64,000 bases of DNA from NCBI GenBank assembly GCA_905211505.1, contig CAJMAX010000001.1, forward strand, positions 1 through 64,000, in the 5' to 3' direction. Within the stretch, counting starts at the first letter, position 1; the number at the start of each line of letters is the position of its first letter. Made by a program: the position numbers and the translations under genes. Below the pieces are notes generated by a model that was not told the DNA's origin, did no database searches, and saw nothing but the letters and a program-made list of their open reading frames with translations. The DNA is from an uncultured bacterium (lineage in GTDB: Bacteria > Cyanobacteriota > Vampirovibrionia > Gastranaerophilales > Gastranaerophilaceae). Positions 8,094 through 16,478 of this stretch are shown here, piece by piece.

Positions 8094-8759
8094 TTATTCC
8101 AAAATAAATTTTATAGCTGAGTGAAGATACTTTCCTATTAGTATGCAAATAAAGCTTAATGCAATATCGTAAAGGATTTTAAGTCCGCTTTGCGCACATA
8201 TCCAACTATATATAAATGCAGCGCCTTCATGTTTCATTAAAGCTATGATAGACATGTAAATTATTCCGCAAAGGTGTATTGTTAAAACTCCGCAGAATGT
8301 TGCGATTATCATATTCTTAAATGAGTATTTCTTTTGTATGATGTTGCCAGCAATTGCTACTGCCGGAATGTATGCAAGTATATAACCAAATCCAAATTGA
8401 GCTATATATCTTATACCTCCTCCAAGTGCAAATAAAGGTAAAGAACATAAGCCGAGTAAAATATATATAACTGTGCTTGTTATAGCCATTCTTTTCCCGA
8501 GGGTTGCGCAAATAAACATTATTACAGGTATTTGCGGAATTATGTTAAAATTGTATATAAAGTCTTCTGTAGTGAGAGATTTATTTGAAAATATTTCTAA
8601 AGGAAGATAATAATGTTTTAAATCAATATTTATAAATGTTGAACCAATTATTAGTAGTGTGCAAAATAAGATTAAAACAATATTTAACAAAGGAATTTTT
8701 ATTTTCCTTTGTTTCTTTTCTAGTCTTTTCATTTTTGGAATCAGGACATCTTCTGTCAT
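8094..8759 (-). CDS. bioY: BioY-type biotin transporter S component
   Basis: A 221-residue, about six-helix membrane protein. The central ILLGLCSLPLFALGGGIRYI and FGFGYILAYIPAVAIAG match the BioY consensus (G..LPVF..GG.GG...G.T.GYL.GF..AA) of energy-coupling-factor biotin transporters. BioY captures biotin and works alone or with EcfAT; no ATPase or transmembrane ECF gene is nearby. A charged N-terminal extension of about 24 residues precedes TM1. The ATG overlaps the end of the rimI-like gene by four bases, so translation is coupled. No riboswitch or BirA operator was recognised upstream. Confidence 0.75.
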   Translation of the reverse strand: MTEDVLIPKMKRLEKKQRKIKIPLLNIVLILFCTLLIIGSTFINIDLKHYYLPLEIFSNKSLTTEDFIYNFNIIPQIPVIMFICATLGKRMAITSTVIYILLGLCSLPLFALGGGIRYIAQFGFGYILAYIPAVAIAGNIIQKKYSFKNMIIATFCGVLTIHLCGIIYMSIIALMKHEGAAFIYSWICAQSGLKILYDIALSFICILIGKYLHSAIKFILE

Positions 8760-9289
8760 TTTATTTCTATTGCACCCTCTAGTTCTTGTGTGATTTTTTC
8801 ATATGGATTTTTGAACTCATCAAAGAAAATGTTTTTTGTCCACATAATAAGAGCGTCTTCATTGTTGTTTTGATAATAACCTTTTCTTGTGCCAAATGAG
8901 GTGAATCCATATTTTGTGTATAGATTTATAGCAGCTTGATTGCTTACTCTGACTTCAAGAGTTATATATTTTATTTTTTCTAGATAACAATCATCTATGA
9001 TTCTCTTTAGTAAGGCTTCACCATATTTTTTTCTTCTATGATTCGCGGAGATTGCTATGTTAGTGACATGAGCTTCGTCTAAAATGTGCCAGCAGCCTGC
9101 ATAGCCGCATAATTCATTGTTTTCATTGAAAAGTGAATAATATCTAGCCAGCTCATTGTTTAATTCGTTCATGAAAGAATCTTTTGACCAGTGATGGTCT
9201 CCGTAAGCTTGCTCTTCTATTGAAATTACCCCGTCAATATCTTCAGGGGTCATTCGTTTAATTGTTATACACTCTGATTGTTTTTGCAT
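8756..9289 (-). CDS. rimI: RimI-like GNAT N-acetyltransferase
   Basis: A 177-residue single GNAT domain. It shows ITIKRMTPEDIDGV at strand 1, VTNIAISANHRRKKYGEAL (acetyl-CoA pyrophosphate loop, about 77-95), and NQAAINLYTKYGF followed by RKGYY (the C-terminal RimI signature). RimI acetylates the N-terminal alanine of ribosomal protein S18; close relatives acetylate other N-termini, so the exact substrate is inferred. A 20-residue C-terminal extension is present. It is the first gene of the bioY pair. The start has no Shine-Dalgarno but a good promoter directly upstream (9296-9324). Confidence 0.82.
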   Translation of the reverse strand: MQKQSECITIKRMTPEDIDGVISIEEQAYGDHHWSKDSFMNELNNELARYYSLFNENNELCGYAGCWHILDEAHVTNIAISANHRRKKYGEALLKRIIDDCYLEKIKYITLEVRVSNQAAINLYTKYGFTSFGTRKGYYQNNNEDALIMWTKNIFFDEFKNPYEKITQELEGAIEIK

Positions 9290-9295
9290 ATTTTA

Positions 9296-9324
9296 ATAAT
9301 ATCACGATGAGCATGTGTTAGCAA
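9296..9324 (-). promoter_or_regulatory. Leaderless-type promoter of rimI-bioY
   Basis: Read leftward: TTGCTA (9324-9319), a 17-base spacer, TATTAT (9301-9296), then six bases to the ATG at 9289. The predicted transcript starts at or within a base or two of the ATG. Confidence 0.65.
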
Positions 9325-9601
9325 GAAGTGTTATATATTTTATAATTTGTTTATTTAAATATATGCATATTAAAACTCTTAATAAAATTTTACAAATAAC
9401 TTAAAAGTGCAGGATTATAAGTGTTTACAAACTTTTGGATTTTACTGGTTGTGTTCTATTTTTATAAAAACAATTTATGGAATTTTGCTTAATATACCTT
9501 AAAACCCTTACTAAATTGCTTGCAAACAAATATTTAACAAGTATTATTAATTATAATCGCATGTAGAATGCGAAGTTTACCAAGCCGAAAATGAGGACAC
9601 A
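9325..9601. other. Intergenic region upstream of infA
   Basis: AT-rich DNA between the divergent rimI-like and infA genes, with no coding sequence seen. It holds the rimI promoter at its left edge, the infA promoter at 9521-9548, and a small hairpin at 9558-9574 (TCGCAT / ATGCGA arms) in the infA 5' leader. Confidence 0.5.
9521..9548 (+). promoter_or_regulatory. Promoter of the infA-ribosomal protein operon
   Basis: TTGCAA (9521-9526), a 16-base spacer, TATTAT (9543-9548). A TATAAT at 9552-9557 is an alternative -10. The hairpin at 9558-9574 and a GAGGA ribosome binding site follow before infA. Confidence 0.55.
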
Positions 9602-9817
9602 ATGGCAAAAGACGTTATAGAATTAGAAGGTACGATTATTGAATCTATGCCAAATGCAATGTTTAAAGTAAAACTTGAGAACGATCATGAAATTTTGGCA
9701 CATATTTCAGGCAAGATTAGAAAAAATTTTATAAGAATTTTACCTGGCGACAGAGTTAAGGTTGAAATGACTCCGTATGATTTATCAAAAGGTCGTATTA
9801 CATTCAGACTTAAGTAG
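9602..9817 (+). CDS. infA: Translation initiation factor IF-1
   Basis: A 71-residue S1-like OB-fold protein of standard length ([51 protein letters not shown]). IF-1 binds the 30S A site during initiation. It is the first gene of the ribosomal cluster, followed by rpmJ after 50 bases. GAGGA precedes the ATG. Confidence 0.97.
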   Translation: MAKDVIELEGTIIESMPNAMFKVKLENDHEILAHISGKIRKNFIRILPGDRVKVEMTPYDLSKGRITFRLK

Positions 9818-9867
9818 TTAAAAATATTAAAAATCTCACGTACAAGACAAATATAAAGGAAACAAAA

Positions 9868-9981
9868 ATGAAAGTTAGATCATCAGTAAAGAAAATTTGT
9901 GAAAAATGCAAATGTATTAAAAGAAAAGGCAGAATCGCAGTAATTTGTGAAAACCCTAAACACAAACAAAGACAAGGTTAG
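9868..9981 (+). CDS. rpmJ: 50S ribosomal protein L36
   Basis: A 37-residue protein starting at ATG 9868 and stopping at TAG 9979-9981: [16 protein letters not shown], then [20 protein letters not shown]. It keeps the zinc-binding Cys-x2-Cys, Cys and His set, so it is the zinc-dependent form. AAAGGA sits nine bases before the ATG. It lies between infA and rpsM, the standard place in the alpha operon. Confidence 0.97.
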   Translation: MKVRSSVKKICEKCKCIKRKGRIAVICENPKHKQRQG

Positions 9982-10089
9982 TTTTTGTAATAATACCTGA
10001 ATCAAAGGTGTAAAAGAGTGATTGGTGAGGAAGCATTTAAGCCTCATACATAAAAAAATCTAACAACAGAAACAAAGGAGAATGAATAA

Positions 10090-10455
10090 ATGGCAAGATT
10101 AGTAGGGGTAGATTTACCTCGTAACAAAAGAATGGAAGTAGCTCTAACTTACATCTATGGTATTGGACCTGCTAGATGTAAAAAAATTCTTGAAGCTACA
10201 GGCATTTCACCAGACTTAAGAACAGACGATTTGACAGATGAAGATATTAAATTATTACGTAATGAACTTTCAAATTATCACATTGAAGGTGATTTGAGAC
10301 GTGAAATTACAATGAATATTAAACGTTTACAAGAAATTGGCTCTTTCAGAGGAATGAGACATAAACGTAAACTTCCATGCCGCGGTCAAAGAACTAAAAC
10401 AAATGCTAGAACTCAACGCGGTAAAAAAACTGGCCCGGTTTCTAAAAAGAAATAG
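10090..10455 (+). CDS. rpsM: 30S ribosomal protein S13
   Basis: A 121-residue protein with the S13 signature: [33 protein letters not shown], a helix-two-turns-helix core, [20 protein letters not shown] and a basic tail ending KKK. It binds 16S rRNA in the head of the 30S subunit and contacts tRNA. A 108-base space separates it from rpmJ, with AAAGGAG before the start. Confidence 0.98.
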   Translation: MARLVGVDLPRNKRMEVALTYIYGIGPARCKKILEATGISPDLRTDDLTDEDIKLLRNELSNYHIEGDLRREITMNIKRLQEIGSFRGMRHKRKLPCRGQRTKTNARTQRGKKTGPVSKKK

Positions 10456-10526
10456 TCTTTAAGTAATTATGATTCTCTGTAAAGAGATGAGTTTCTTAAA
10501 GAAGAATAATTTAGAAATTCGAGTGT

Positions 10527-10540
10527 AGGGGGTTCCCCCT
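10527..10540 (+). promoter_or_regulatory. GC-rich hairpin in the rpsM-rpsK spacer
   Basis: AGGGGG-TT-CCCCCT forms a tight six-pair stem in otherwise AT-rich DNA, 39 bases before rpsK. No T-tract follows, so it is not a standard terminator. It may pause transcription or be a processing or protein-binding site. Confidence 0.4.
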
Positions 10541-10578
10541 TATGATAATCAAAAGTAATAAAGAAAAAGGATAAAGAA

Positions 10579-10965
10579 ATGGCAAGACCACAAAAAACTA
10601 AGAAAAAAGAAAAGAAAAATGTATTGCAAGGGGTTGTTCACATTCAATCTACTTTTAACAATACAATTGTAACTTCAACTGATACTCAAGGTAATGCTAT
10701 TGCTTGGGCAACAGCTGGTGCTTCTGGTTTCAAAGGAGCTAGAAAAGGTACTCCATTTGCAGCTCAATCTGCAGCTGAAATGGTTGCTAAAAAATCAATT
10801 GATCAAGGTATGAAAAAAGTTGAAGTTCATATCAAAGGACCTGGTTCAGGTAGAGAAACTGCAATCAGAGCAATTCAGGCTGCAGGTTTGGAAATTACTT
10901 TAATTAAAGATGTAACTCCAATTCCTCACAATGGATGTCGTCCTCCTAAAAAACGTAGAGTATAA
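10579..10965 (+). CDS. rpsK: 30S ribosomal protein S11
   Basis: A 128-residue protein of usual length. [35 protein letters not shown], the [12 protein letters not shown] signature and the basic end [18 protein letters not shown] identify S11, a platform protein of the 30S subunit. AAAGGA precedes the ATG. It stands between rpsM and rpsD in the alpha-operon order. Confidence 0.98.
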   Translation: MARPQKTKKKEKKNVLQGVVHIQSTFNNTIVTSTDTQGNAIAWATAGASGFKGARKGTPFAAQSAAEMVAKKSIDQGMKKVEVHIKGPGSGRETAIRAIQAAGLEITLIKDVTPIPHNGCRPPKKRRV

Positions 10966-11037
10966 TCTCGGCTTTTAGGATTTGAAATTTGAATTGATAT
11001 ATTAATTAATTTAATGTTAATTCACTATTAAGTAGAA

Positions 11038-11086
11038 CCGCGGGGGCTTGCGTATTAGTCCAAGCGCAAACCATAGATGCCCCGCA
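11038..11086 (+). promoter_or_regulatory. Structured leader upstream of rpsD
   Basis: Nested helices: an outer stem of GCGGGGGC (11040-11047) with GCCCCGC (11079-11085), one bulged G, and an inner stem of TTGCG (11048-11052) with CGCAA (11065-11069). It stands out in AT-rich DNA 26 bases before rpsD. In Bacillus, S4 represses its own gene through a leader pseudoknot. The position here fits an autoregulatory site of that type, but homology is not shown. Confidence 0.45.
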
Positions 11087-11111
11087 CAAAGATAAAGGAG
11101 AAATTAAAGAA

Positions 11112-11714
11112 ATGTCAAGATATACAGGACCTACAAATAAATTATTTAGAAATAAAAAAGTAAAAGATTTGTCAAATAGAAAATTAACTTCATCTATGAG
11201 ACAAACAGCTTCTGGCCAACACGGTGCTGTTAGAAAAAAACTTTCTGAGTATGCGCTTCATTTGGCTGAAAAACAAAAAATCAGATTTACTTACCTGGTA
11301 AGTGAAAAACAATTCGTAAGATACTACAACGAAGCTACAAGAAGAAAAGGTGTTACAGGTACTATTTTGCTTCAATTATTAGAAACAAGATTAGATAATA
11401 TTCTATTCAGAGCAGGATTTGGTATTACACGTAAACAAACAAGACAAATCGTTAACCACGGTCACGTTCTTGTAAATGATAAAAAAGTTGATATTCCATC
11501 ATACTTGGTAAAACCTGGTGATGTTATCACAGTTAAATCAAAAAGTTCAAAATATGTACAAGATGTAATGAATATGATCGATATGGCTTGTGCTCCAGCT
11601 TGGATGACAATTGATAAAGATGCATTAAAAATTACATTTGACAGAATTCCTGAAAGAGAAGAATTAGATCCGGAAATCAAGGAACAACTTGTAATCGAAT
11701 ATTATTCTAAATAG
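11112..11714 (+). CDS. rpsD: 30S ribosomal protein S4
   Basis: A 200-residue protein. The N-terminus MSRYTGPTNKLFRNKKVK lacks the zinc cysteines found in some S4 proteins. The S4 RNA-binding domain at about 92-155 carries LETRLDNILFRAGFG, TRKQTRQIVNHGHVLVN and VKPGDVITVK. S4 nucleates 30S assembly and often represses its own operon. A structured leader lies just upstream (11038-11086). AAAGGAG sits 12 bases before the start. Confidence 0.98.
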   Translation: MSRYTGPTNKLFRNKKVKDLSNRKLTSSMRQTASGQHGAVRKKLSEYALHLAEKQKIRFTYLVSEKQFVRYYNEATRRKGVTGTILLQLLETRLDNILFRAGFGITRKQTRQIVNHGHVLVNDKKVDIPSYLVKPGDVITVKSKSSKYVQDVMNMIDMACAPAWMTIDKDALKITFDRIPEREELDPEIKEQLVIEYYSK

Positions 11715-11785
11715 GAATTGTAAGTAAATAAGCATTAGCTTAAATAACTAGCAATTGAGTAGATTTTAACTAGGAGAATAAAATA

Positions 11786-12757
11786 ATGGAATTAAAAATT
11801 AAATGTGTTAATACAGCTACAAGTTCTGACGGATCTCAATATGGTAAGTTTGTTATCGAGCCGTTGGAAAGAGGATTCGGTACAACAATCGGTAACTCTT
11901 TGAGACGTGTATTACTATCTAGTCTTGAAGGTACGGCTGTTACAAGTACTAGAATCGAAGGTATTACTCACGAATATACAGCAATTCCTGGCGTTTTAGA
12001 AGACGTAATTGATGTTATGTTAAATTTAAAAGGATTAGTTGTAAAAACTGAATCTAAAGAATCTCAACATTTAAGAATAGATGTGGACAAACCTGGTCCT
12101 GTTTTAGCTAGTGATATTCAATTACCAGCAGGGGTTAAAGTTGTAAACCCTGATTGGCTAATTTGTACAGTAGCTGATGGCGGTTCTTTCCATGCTGATG
12201 TTATTGTAGACACAGGCAAAGGTTATGTTCCTCACGATGTTCCAAGAGATGCAAAAGATGCATCAATTGATGTTTTACCTATTGACGCAACATTTATGCC
12301 TATCAAACGAGTAAGTTATAATGTTGAAAGTGCTCGTGTAGGCGATGCTTTAGACTTCGATAAATTGACTCTTGAAATCTGGTCAAATGGTTCTATTGAT
12401 GTTCAAAATGCATTAAGCCAAGCTTCTAATCTTTTGATTGAACACTTTATGCAAATTGCATCAATTACAGGTCAACCGGCTATTGCACCTTCAATTCAGA
12501 TTGAAGAAGCCGAAAGTGAAGTTGAAGAAACTCCTACAATGACCATTGAAGAATTGGAATTATCTGTAAGAGCATACAATTGCTTGAAAAGAGCAAGCAT
12601 CAATTCAATGGCTGAATTGTTGAAAAAATCAGAACATGATTTATTAAATATTAAAAATTTCGGTAAAAAATCTTCAGATGAAGTAATCGAAAGACTTCAT
12701 CATTTTGGTTTAGACCTTGCTCCAAGCCCTGTAGAAGATGAAGATTTAATCGGATAA
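11786..12757 (+). CDS. rpoA: DNA-directed RNA polymerase subunit alpha
   Basis: A 323-residue protein. The N-terminal dimerisation domain has FVIEPLERGFGTTIGNSLRR and LLSSLEGTAVTSTRIEGITH. A C-terminal domain from about 245 (LELSVRAYNCLKRASINSM, GKKSSDEVIERL) contacts UP elements and activators. Length and layout are normal. It follows rpsD by 71 bases and precedes rplQ. Confidence 0.98.
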   Translation: MELKIKCVNTATSSDGSQYGKFVIEPLERGFGTTIGNSLRRVLLSSLEGTAVTSTRIEGITHEYTAIPGVLEDVIDVMLNLKGLVVKTESKESQHLRIDVDKPGPVLASDIQLPAGVKVVNPDWLICTVADGGSFHADVIVDTGKGYVPHDVPRDAKDASIDVLPIDATFMPIKRVSYNVESARVGDALDFDKLTLEIWSNGSIDVQNALSQASNLLIEHFMQIASITGQPAIAPSIQIEEAESEVEETPTMTIEELELSVRAYNCLKRASINSMAELLKKSEHDLLNIKNFGKKSSDEVIERLHHFGLDLAPSPVEDEDLIG

Positions 12758-12799
12758 TAATTTAGATAACACAAATTAATTAAGTAAAGGATACAAAAA

Positions 12800-13228
12800 A
12801 TGAGACACCAAACAAAAAAACATACGCTTGGTAAAGCACAAGACCAAAGAAAGGCTTTGTTGCGTTCTTTAGCTACTGAACTTTTTGTTCACGGTGAAAT
12901 AACTACAACATTGGCTCGTGCTAAGGCATTAAAACCATATGCTGAAAAGATTATTTCACTTGCAAAAAAAGGTGATTTAAATTCTATTCGCCAAGCAGCA
13001 AAATATATTTATAACAAAGAAACAGGTAAATATATGGATTTAGCTACAGGAGAAGTTTTTGAAGCTCCACAAGCTGATAAAAAATTAGCTTCTCAAACAG
13101 TTTTAAGAAAATTGTTTGTAGTAATTGGTAAACAATATTCTGAAAAGAATGGCGGATACACAAGAATTTACCATTTACCACCAAGACGTGGTGATGCTTC
13201 TGAAATGGCACTTATTCAATTGGTGTAA
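12800..13228 (+). CDS. rplQ: 50S ribosomal protein L17
   Basis: A 142-residue L17, longer than the common 115-130. The core is MRHQTKKHTLGKAQDQRKAL, LLRSLATELFVHGEITTT, RAKALKPYAEKIISLAK and a C-terminal GGYTRIYHLPPRRGDASEMA. The extra length is a central insertion of about 25 residues (about 69-95, YIYNKETGKYMDLATGEVF) between the usual helices. truA follows after six bases, so the two are coupled. Confidence 0.97.
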   Translation: MRHQTKKHTLGKAQDQRKALLRSLATELFVHGEITTTLARAKALKPYAEKIISLAKKGDLNSIRQAAKYIYNKETGKYMDLATGEVFEAPQADKKLASQTVLRKLFVVIGKQYSEKNGGYTRIYHLPPRRGDASEMALIQLV

Positions 13229-13234
13229 TTCAGA

Positions 13235-14026
13235 ATGCGATATGCAATTTCAGTTCAGTATATCGGTAAAAACTATTCAGGAAGCCAAATTCAATTTGAA
13301 AATGGTGAACTCATAGATACCCCGACAATACAGGGAGAACTTGAAAAAGCACTTAGCACATTGATATTAAGCGGGCGTAAAGCCAAAAGCAATACACCCG
13401 CAAAATATAATAAACGACCGATTAAAGCAATTTTTTCCGGTAGGACTGATAAAGGTGTAAATTCTCTAGGTCAGGTTGTTCATTTTGATACAGATGAAAC
13501 AATTGTTGCTTCAAAGTTTCTCTACTCAATAAATGAGATACTGCCTGATGATATTTCAGTCTCTGATTTGCGAGAAGTTGATAAATCATTTCATGCTCAA
13601 AAATCTGCAAAAAAGCGTTACTACAGGTTTGAATTTATAAACAGACGATGTAAAAATGCTTTTGATGGTGATTTATTGAGAGTAAAGTTCAAGACAGATA
13701 TTGAAAGAATGCAAAATTCTTTAAATTATTTGTTAGGTGAACATGATTTTTCAAGTTTCAAAAGTTCCGGAACGCTTAACCCGAGCAAAATTTGCATTAT
13801 ATATGAAGCGAAAGTTTCAAAGGTCGGTGACAGAGTTTTTATTGATATTGTCGGGAACAGATTTCTTTATAATATGGTAAGAACGATTGTCGGAACCCTT
13901 TTAGAAATAGAAGGACACAATTTAGCTTCAGAGCATATGAAAGATGTTTTAGAGGCTAAAGACCGCACAAAGGCGGGAATGACTGTTAGTCCCTATGGAT
14001 TAACTTTGATGAAAGTAATGTATTAA
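13235..14026 (+). CDS. truA: tRNA pseudouridine(38-40) synthase TruA
   Basis: A 263-residue protein. The catalytic aspartate lies in FSGRTDKGVNSLGQVVHF (about 69-86); RYYRFEF, FDGDLLR, HDFSSFKSSG and FLYNMVRTIVGTLLEI are conserved TruA elements. It isomerises uridines 38-40 in the tRNA anticodon arm. There is a modest N-terminal insertion (about 30-58). Its place between rplQ and rplM is shared with many Firmicutes and Cyanobacteria. No Shine-Dalgarno; the ATG is six bases after the rplQ stop, so translation probably depends on re-initiation. Confidence 0.95.
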   Translation: MRYAISVQYIGKNYSGSQIQFENGELIDTPTIQGELEKALSTLILSGRKAKSNTPAKYNKRPIKAIFSGRTDKGVNSLGQVVHFDTDETIVASKFLYSINEILPDDISVSDLREVDKSFHAQKSAKKRYYRFEFINRRCKNAFDGDLLRVKFKTDIERMQNSLNYLLGEHDFSSFKSSGTLNPSKICIIYEAKVSKVGDRVFIDIVGNRFLYNMVRTIVGTLLEIEGHNLASEHMKDVLEAKDRTKAGMTVSPYGLTLMKVMY

Positions 14027-14047
14027 AATAATAAACGGAGAAATGCA

Positions 14048-14485
14048 ATGAAAACATATTCAGCAAAACCTCTAGAAGTTGAAAGAAAATGGTATGTAAT
14101 TGACGCAGAAGGCGAAGTATTAGGTCGTCTTGCTGTTAGAATTGCTAACATTTTGAGAGGTAAAAACAAACCTGAATACACTCCAAACGTTGATACCGGT
14201 GATTTTGTTATCGTTATCAATGCAGAAAAAGTGAAAGTAACAGGTAAAAAAGAAACTGACAAAATTTATTTACATCACACTGGTTATCCAGGTGGTTTGA
14301 AATCAGCTAGCTTCAAGGAGTTGATGGAAAAAGATCCTAGAGTTATTATTGAACATGCTGTTCGTGGTATGTTACAACATAATACATTAGGAGCAGAACA
14401 ATTTAACAAATTAAAAGTTTATGTTGGACCAGAACATCCACATGCCGCTCAAAAACCAGTTGTACTTGAAAAGGAGGCTAAATAA
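14048..14485 (+). CDS. rplM: 50S ribosomal protein L13
   Basis: A 145-residue protein with [20 protein letters not shown], the NPDF-type segment as [40 protein letters not shown] and the GMLQHNTLG box. L13 is an early 50S assembly protein. Its TAA stop overlaps the rpsI ATG (the last A of the stop is the first base of ATG), so the pair is translationally coupled. Confidence 0.97.
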   Translation: MKTYSAKPLEVERKWYVIDAEGEVLGRLAVRIANILRGKNKPEYTPNVDTGDFVIVINAEKVKVTGKKETDKIYLHHTGYPGGLKSASFKELMEKDPRVIIEHAVRGMLQHNTLGAEQFNKLKVYVGPEHPHAAQKPVVLEKEAK

Positions 14486-14880
14486 TGGCAGATAAAGAAA
14501 TTATGGCTACTGGCCGCAGAAAAACCTCTATAGCAGTTGTAAAATTGGTTAAAGGAAGCGGTAGAATTTTTGTTAATGGTAAAAAATTAACTGATTATAT
14601 CGGTAATAGACCAGCTATTGAAATGTTAGTATATAGACCACTTGTATTGACTGAAACTCAAGACAGATATGATGTTAGAGTGAAAGCTGTTGGTGGTGGT
14701 GTTGTATCACAGTGTGGTGCAATCAGACACGGTATTTCAAGAGCATTGGTTAAATCTAATGAAGAATTCAAAAACGTTCTTAAATTAGAAGGTTTATTAA
14801 CAAGAGACCCTCGTGTTAAGGAACGTAAAAAATATGGTAGAAAAAGAGCTCGTAAAAGATTCCAATTCTCAAAACGTTAA
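14485..14880 (+). CDS. rpsI: 30S ribosomal protein S9
   Basis: A 131-residue protein: TGRRKTSIAVVKLVKGSGRI at the N-terminus, the GGGVVSQCGAIRHGISRAL signature, and the invariant basic tail KKYGRKRARKRFQFSKR whose last Arg reaches the P-site tRNA. It is the last gene of the operon, followed by a strong terminator. Confidence 0.98.
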   Translation: MADKEIMATGRRKTSIAVVKLVKGSGRIFVNGKKLTDYIGNRPAIEMLVYRPLVLTETQDRYDVRVKAVGGGVVSQCGAIRHGISRALVKSNEEFKNVLKLEGLLTRDPRVKERKKYGRKRARKRFQFSKR

Positions 14881-14904
14881 TCTTTATATCATACAGAATT
14901 GCAA

Positions 14905-14935
14905 AAGAAGACCGGCATTGCCGGTCTTTTTGTGT
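14905..14935 (+). terminator. Rho-independent terminator after rpsI
   Basis: AGACCGGCA / TTGCCGGTCT stem followed directly by TTTTTGTGTTT, 25 bases past the rpsI stop. A second, weaker AT-rich hairpin at about 14964-15005 probably serves the convergent gene at 15025. Confidence 0.9.
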
Positions 14936-15024
14936 TTATGAGTATTAAAAGACTAGGGAATATAATAAAAAAGAACAAGTGTATAAATACTCGTCCTTTT
15001 TATTATATTTCATATATTGTACAA

Positions 15025-16236
15025 TTAAACTTTAGATTTATGGATAAGTTTAAGAAGTCCTCTTTCGTTTAGAGCATCTAGAATTCTAAAGTTCAATAGG
15101 TTTCTGTAGTCATACATTGCAGGCGTGAAAGAAGACATACTTTTTTCTCCGCTTGATTTTAATTCTTTGACCATTTCTTTAACTTTTTTCATATCTTTGA
15201 TTAAACCTGTTTTAAATTTGTCGGGTTTATAGACAGTCCAAGTTTCGTGAGGATAGTAAGTGGAGCGACATTCATTTGTATTCTGGTTAATTAACATCTC
15301 TTTAAACATTGATAAATCCATGTCATGGAATTCTTGAGTAATGTTGTAAGTCCAAAGACCAGTTTTTTCAAATGGTACCATTCTCTCAGGCATTATTACT
15401 TTAGGTGTAGGGGCTTCTTCTACCTTCATCATATCTTCCATATAGCTTTTAGAGCCTATTCCTACGATATGTATTGATTTGCAGAAATCTTCTAAAATAC
15501 CTAAATCTTCTGCATATTTTGACATGACATCCAAGAATGATGTCATACCTTTACCTGAGTATATATAGTCTGTTATGACAGTTTTTTTGCCTGTTTCTTT
15601 CATATTATCTACAATTGTTTGCGGGTCAGCTTTGATTCGTTTTAAATATTTTCTGTAGGCTACTTCTTCTTTCGGAGTAGGAGCCATCGAATCTATTCTT
15701 ATAAGTGATTGGTCTGCTGTATCATAGCGGTACCAATTTTTTGAGAACGCTACAGGTCTGTAGTTTTCAATCCCGTCTTTCATCCAAAGGGCAGCATTTA
15801 GGAACCATTTTGGGCTTCTGCCAAGACAGATTATTGTTTGGTCTTTGAATTTTGAATAAAATTTTGCAGTCTTTAAAAATTCATTCATTAGAGTTTCTGA
15901 TTGCAGAGGCATTGCAAGGTAGTTTTTATCTATCATTTCTTGTGTATTAATTGCCGGATCATTGAAGAAGTTTTTGTATTTTTTTCTGAATCTTTTTTTT
16001 GTAGATTCTTTCATTGCCATATATTCTTCATAGTCAATATGAGGAATAGTTCTATTCGGGTCGAAAAATTCTCCAAAATAAATATTAGCGTTATATTTAA
16101 ATCCTGCAGGGATTGTTGTAAATTTTGTTTGAGCAGGTTTTTCGCCGCTTGTTATATTATTGGTCCGGTTTTTCGCCGCTGAAATATTATTGTTGTAATT
16201 TGTAAAATATTGGCTTTGTATTCTTGATACTTGCAT
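15025..16236 (-). CDS. Lineage-specific protein with a possible PRTase-like core (403 aa)
   Basis: Not recognised as a named family. The first 55 or so residues are low-complexity and Asn-rich, starting MQVSRIQ and ending NANIYFGE, a pattern shared with the proteins at 20348 and 23489. The body (about 60-400) looks globular. It has IICLGRSPKWFLNAALW at about 134-150 and KTVITDYIYSGKGMTSFLDV at about 216-235. The latter resembles the PRPP loop of phosphoribosyltransferases (hydrophobics, D, then (S/T)GxT), which makes a PRTase-like fold possible. No signal peptide or membrane segment. A good AGGAG precedes the ATG. The gene is monocistronic. Confidence 0.7.
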   Translation of the reverse strand: MQVSRIQSQYFTNYNNNISAAKNRTNNITSGEKPAQTKFTTIPAGFKYNANIYFGEFFDPNRTIPHIDYEEYMAMKESTKKRFRKKYKNFFNDPAINTQEMIDKNYLAMPLQSETLMNEFLKTAKFYSKFKDQTIICLGRSPKWFLNAALWMKDGIENYRPVAFSKNWYRYDTADQSLIRIDSMAPTPKEEVAYRKYLKRIKADPQTIVDNMKETGKKTVITDYIYSGKGMTSFLDVMSKYAEDLGILEDFCKSIHIVGIGSKSYMEDMMKVEEAPTPKVIMPERMVPFEKTGLWTYNITQEFHDMDLSMFKEMLINQNTNECRSTYYPHETWTVYKPDKFKTGLIKDMKKVKEMVKELKSSGEKSMSSFTPAMYDYRNLLNFRILDALNERGLLKLIHKSKV

Positions 16237-16290
16237 GATATCTCCTAAATTTGTTACCTTACAACTTCATGAAAACCCGTAAAATAAAAA

Positions 16291-16335
16291 TTTGCCACCA
16301 GTGTTATATTTTTATAACTCTGGTGGCAAATTTTT
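16291..16335 (-). terminator. Terminator downstream of the M29 aminopeptidase gene
   Basis: TTTGCCACCA...TGGTGGCAAA, a ten-pair stem with further pairing inside. Read leftward it is followed by TTTTTATTTT. It closes the transcript of the gene at 16479-17585. Confidence 0.75.
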
Positions 16336-16370
16336 GATCTAATCGGGTTATGAAATATTTCTCCTATCGC

Positions 16371-16418
16371 GATTCCGAACTTGGTTCGGAATCTGTAGTT
16401 TGAGACTTCAAAACTACA
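16371..16418. repeat. Tandem palindromes (REP-like)
   Basis: Two adjacent hairpins: GATTCCGAAC-TTG-GTTCGGAATC (16371-16393) and TGTAGTTT...AAAACTACA (16394-16418). The first recurs in altered form at 19263-19286 and 62029-62056, so it is a dispersed intergenic repeat and not a gene-specific site. Confidence 0.6.
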
Positions 16419-16478
16419 AAACGAGTTTAGATTGCCAATTTTAACTATTTTTAGTGGAATAGCTATATAAATTTATAT

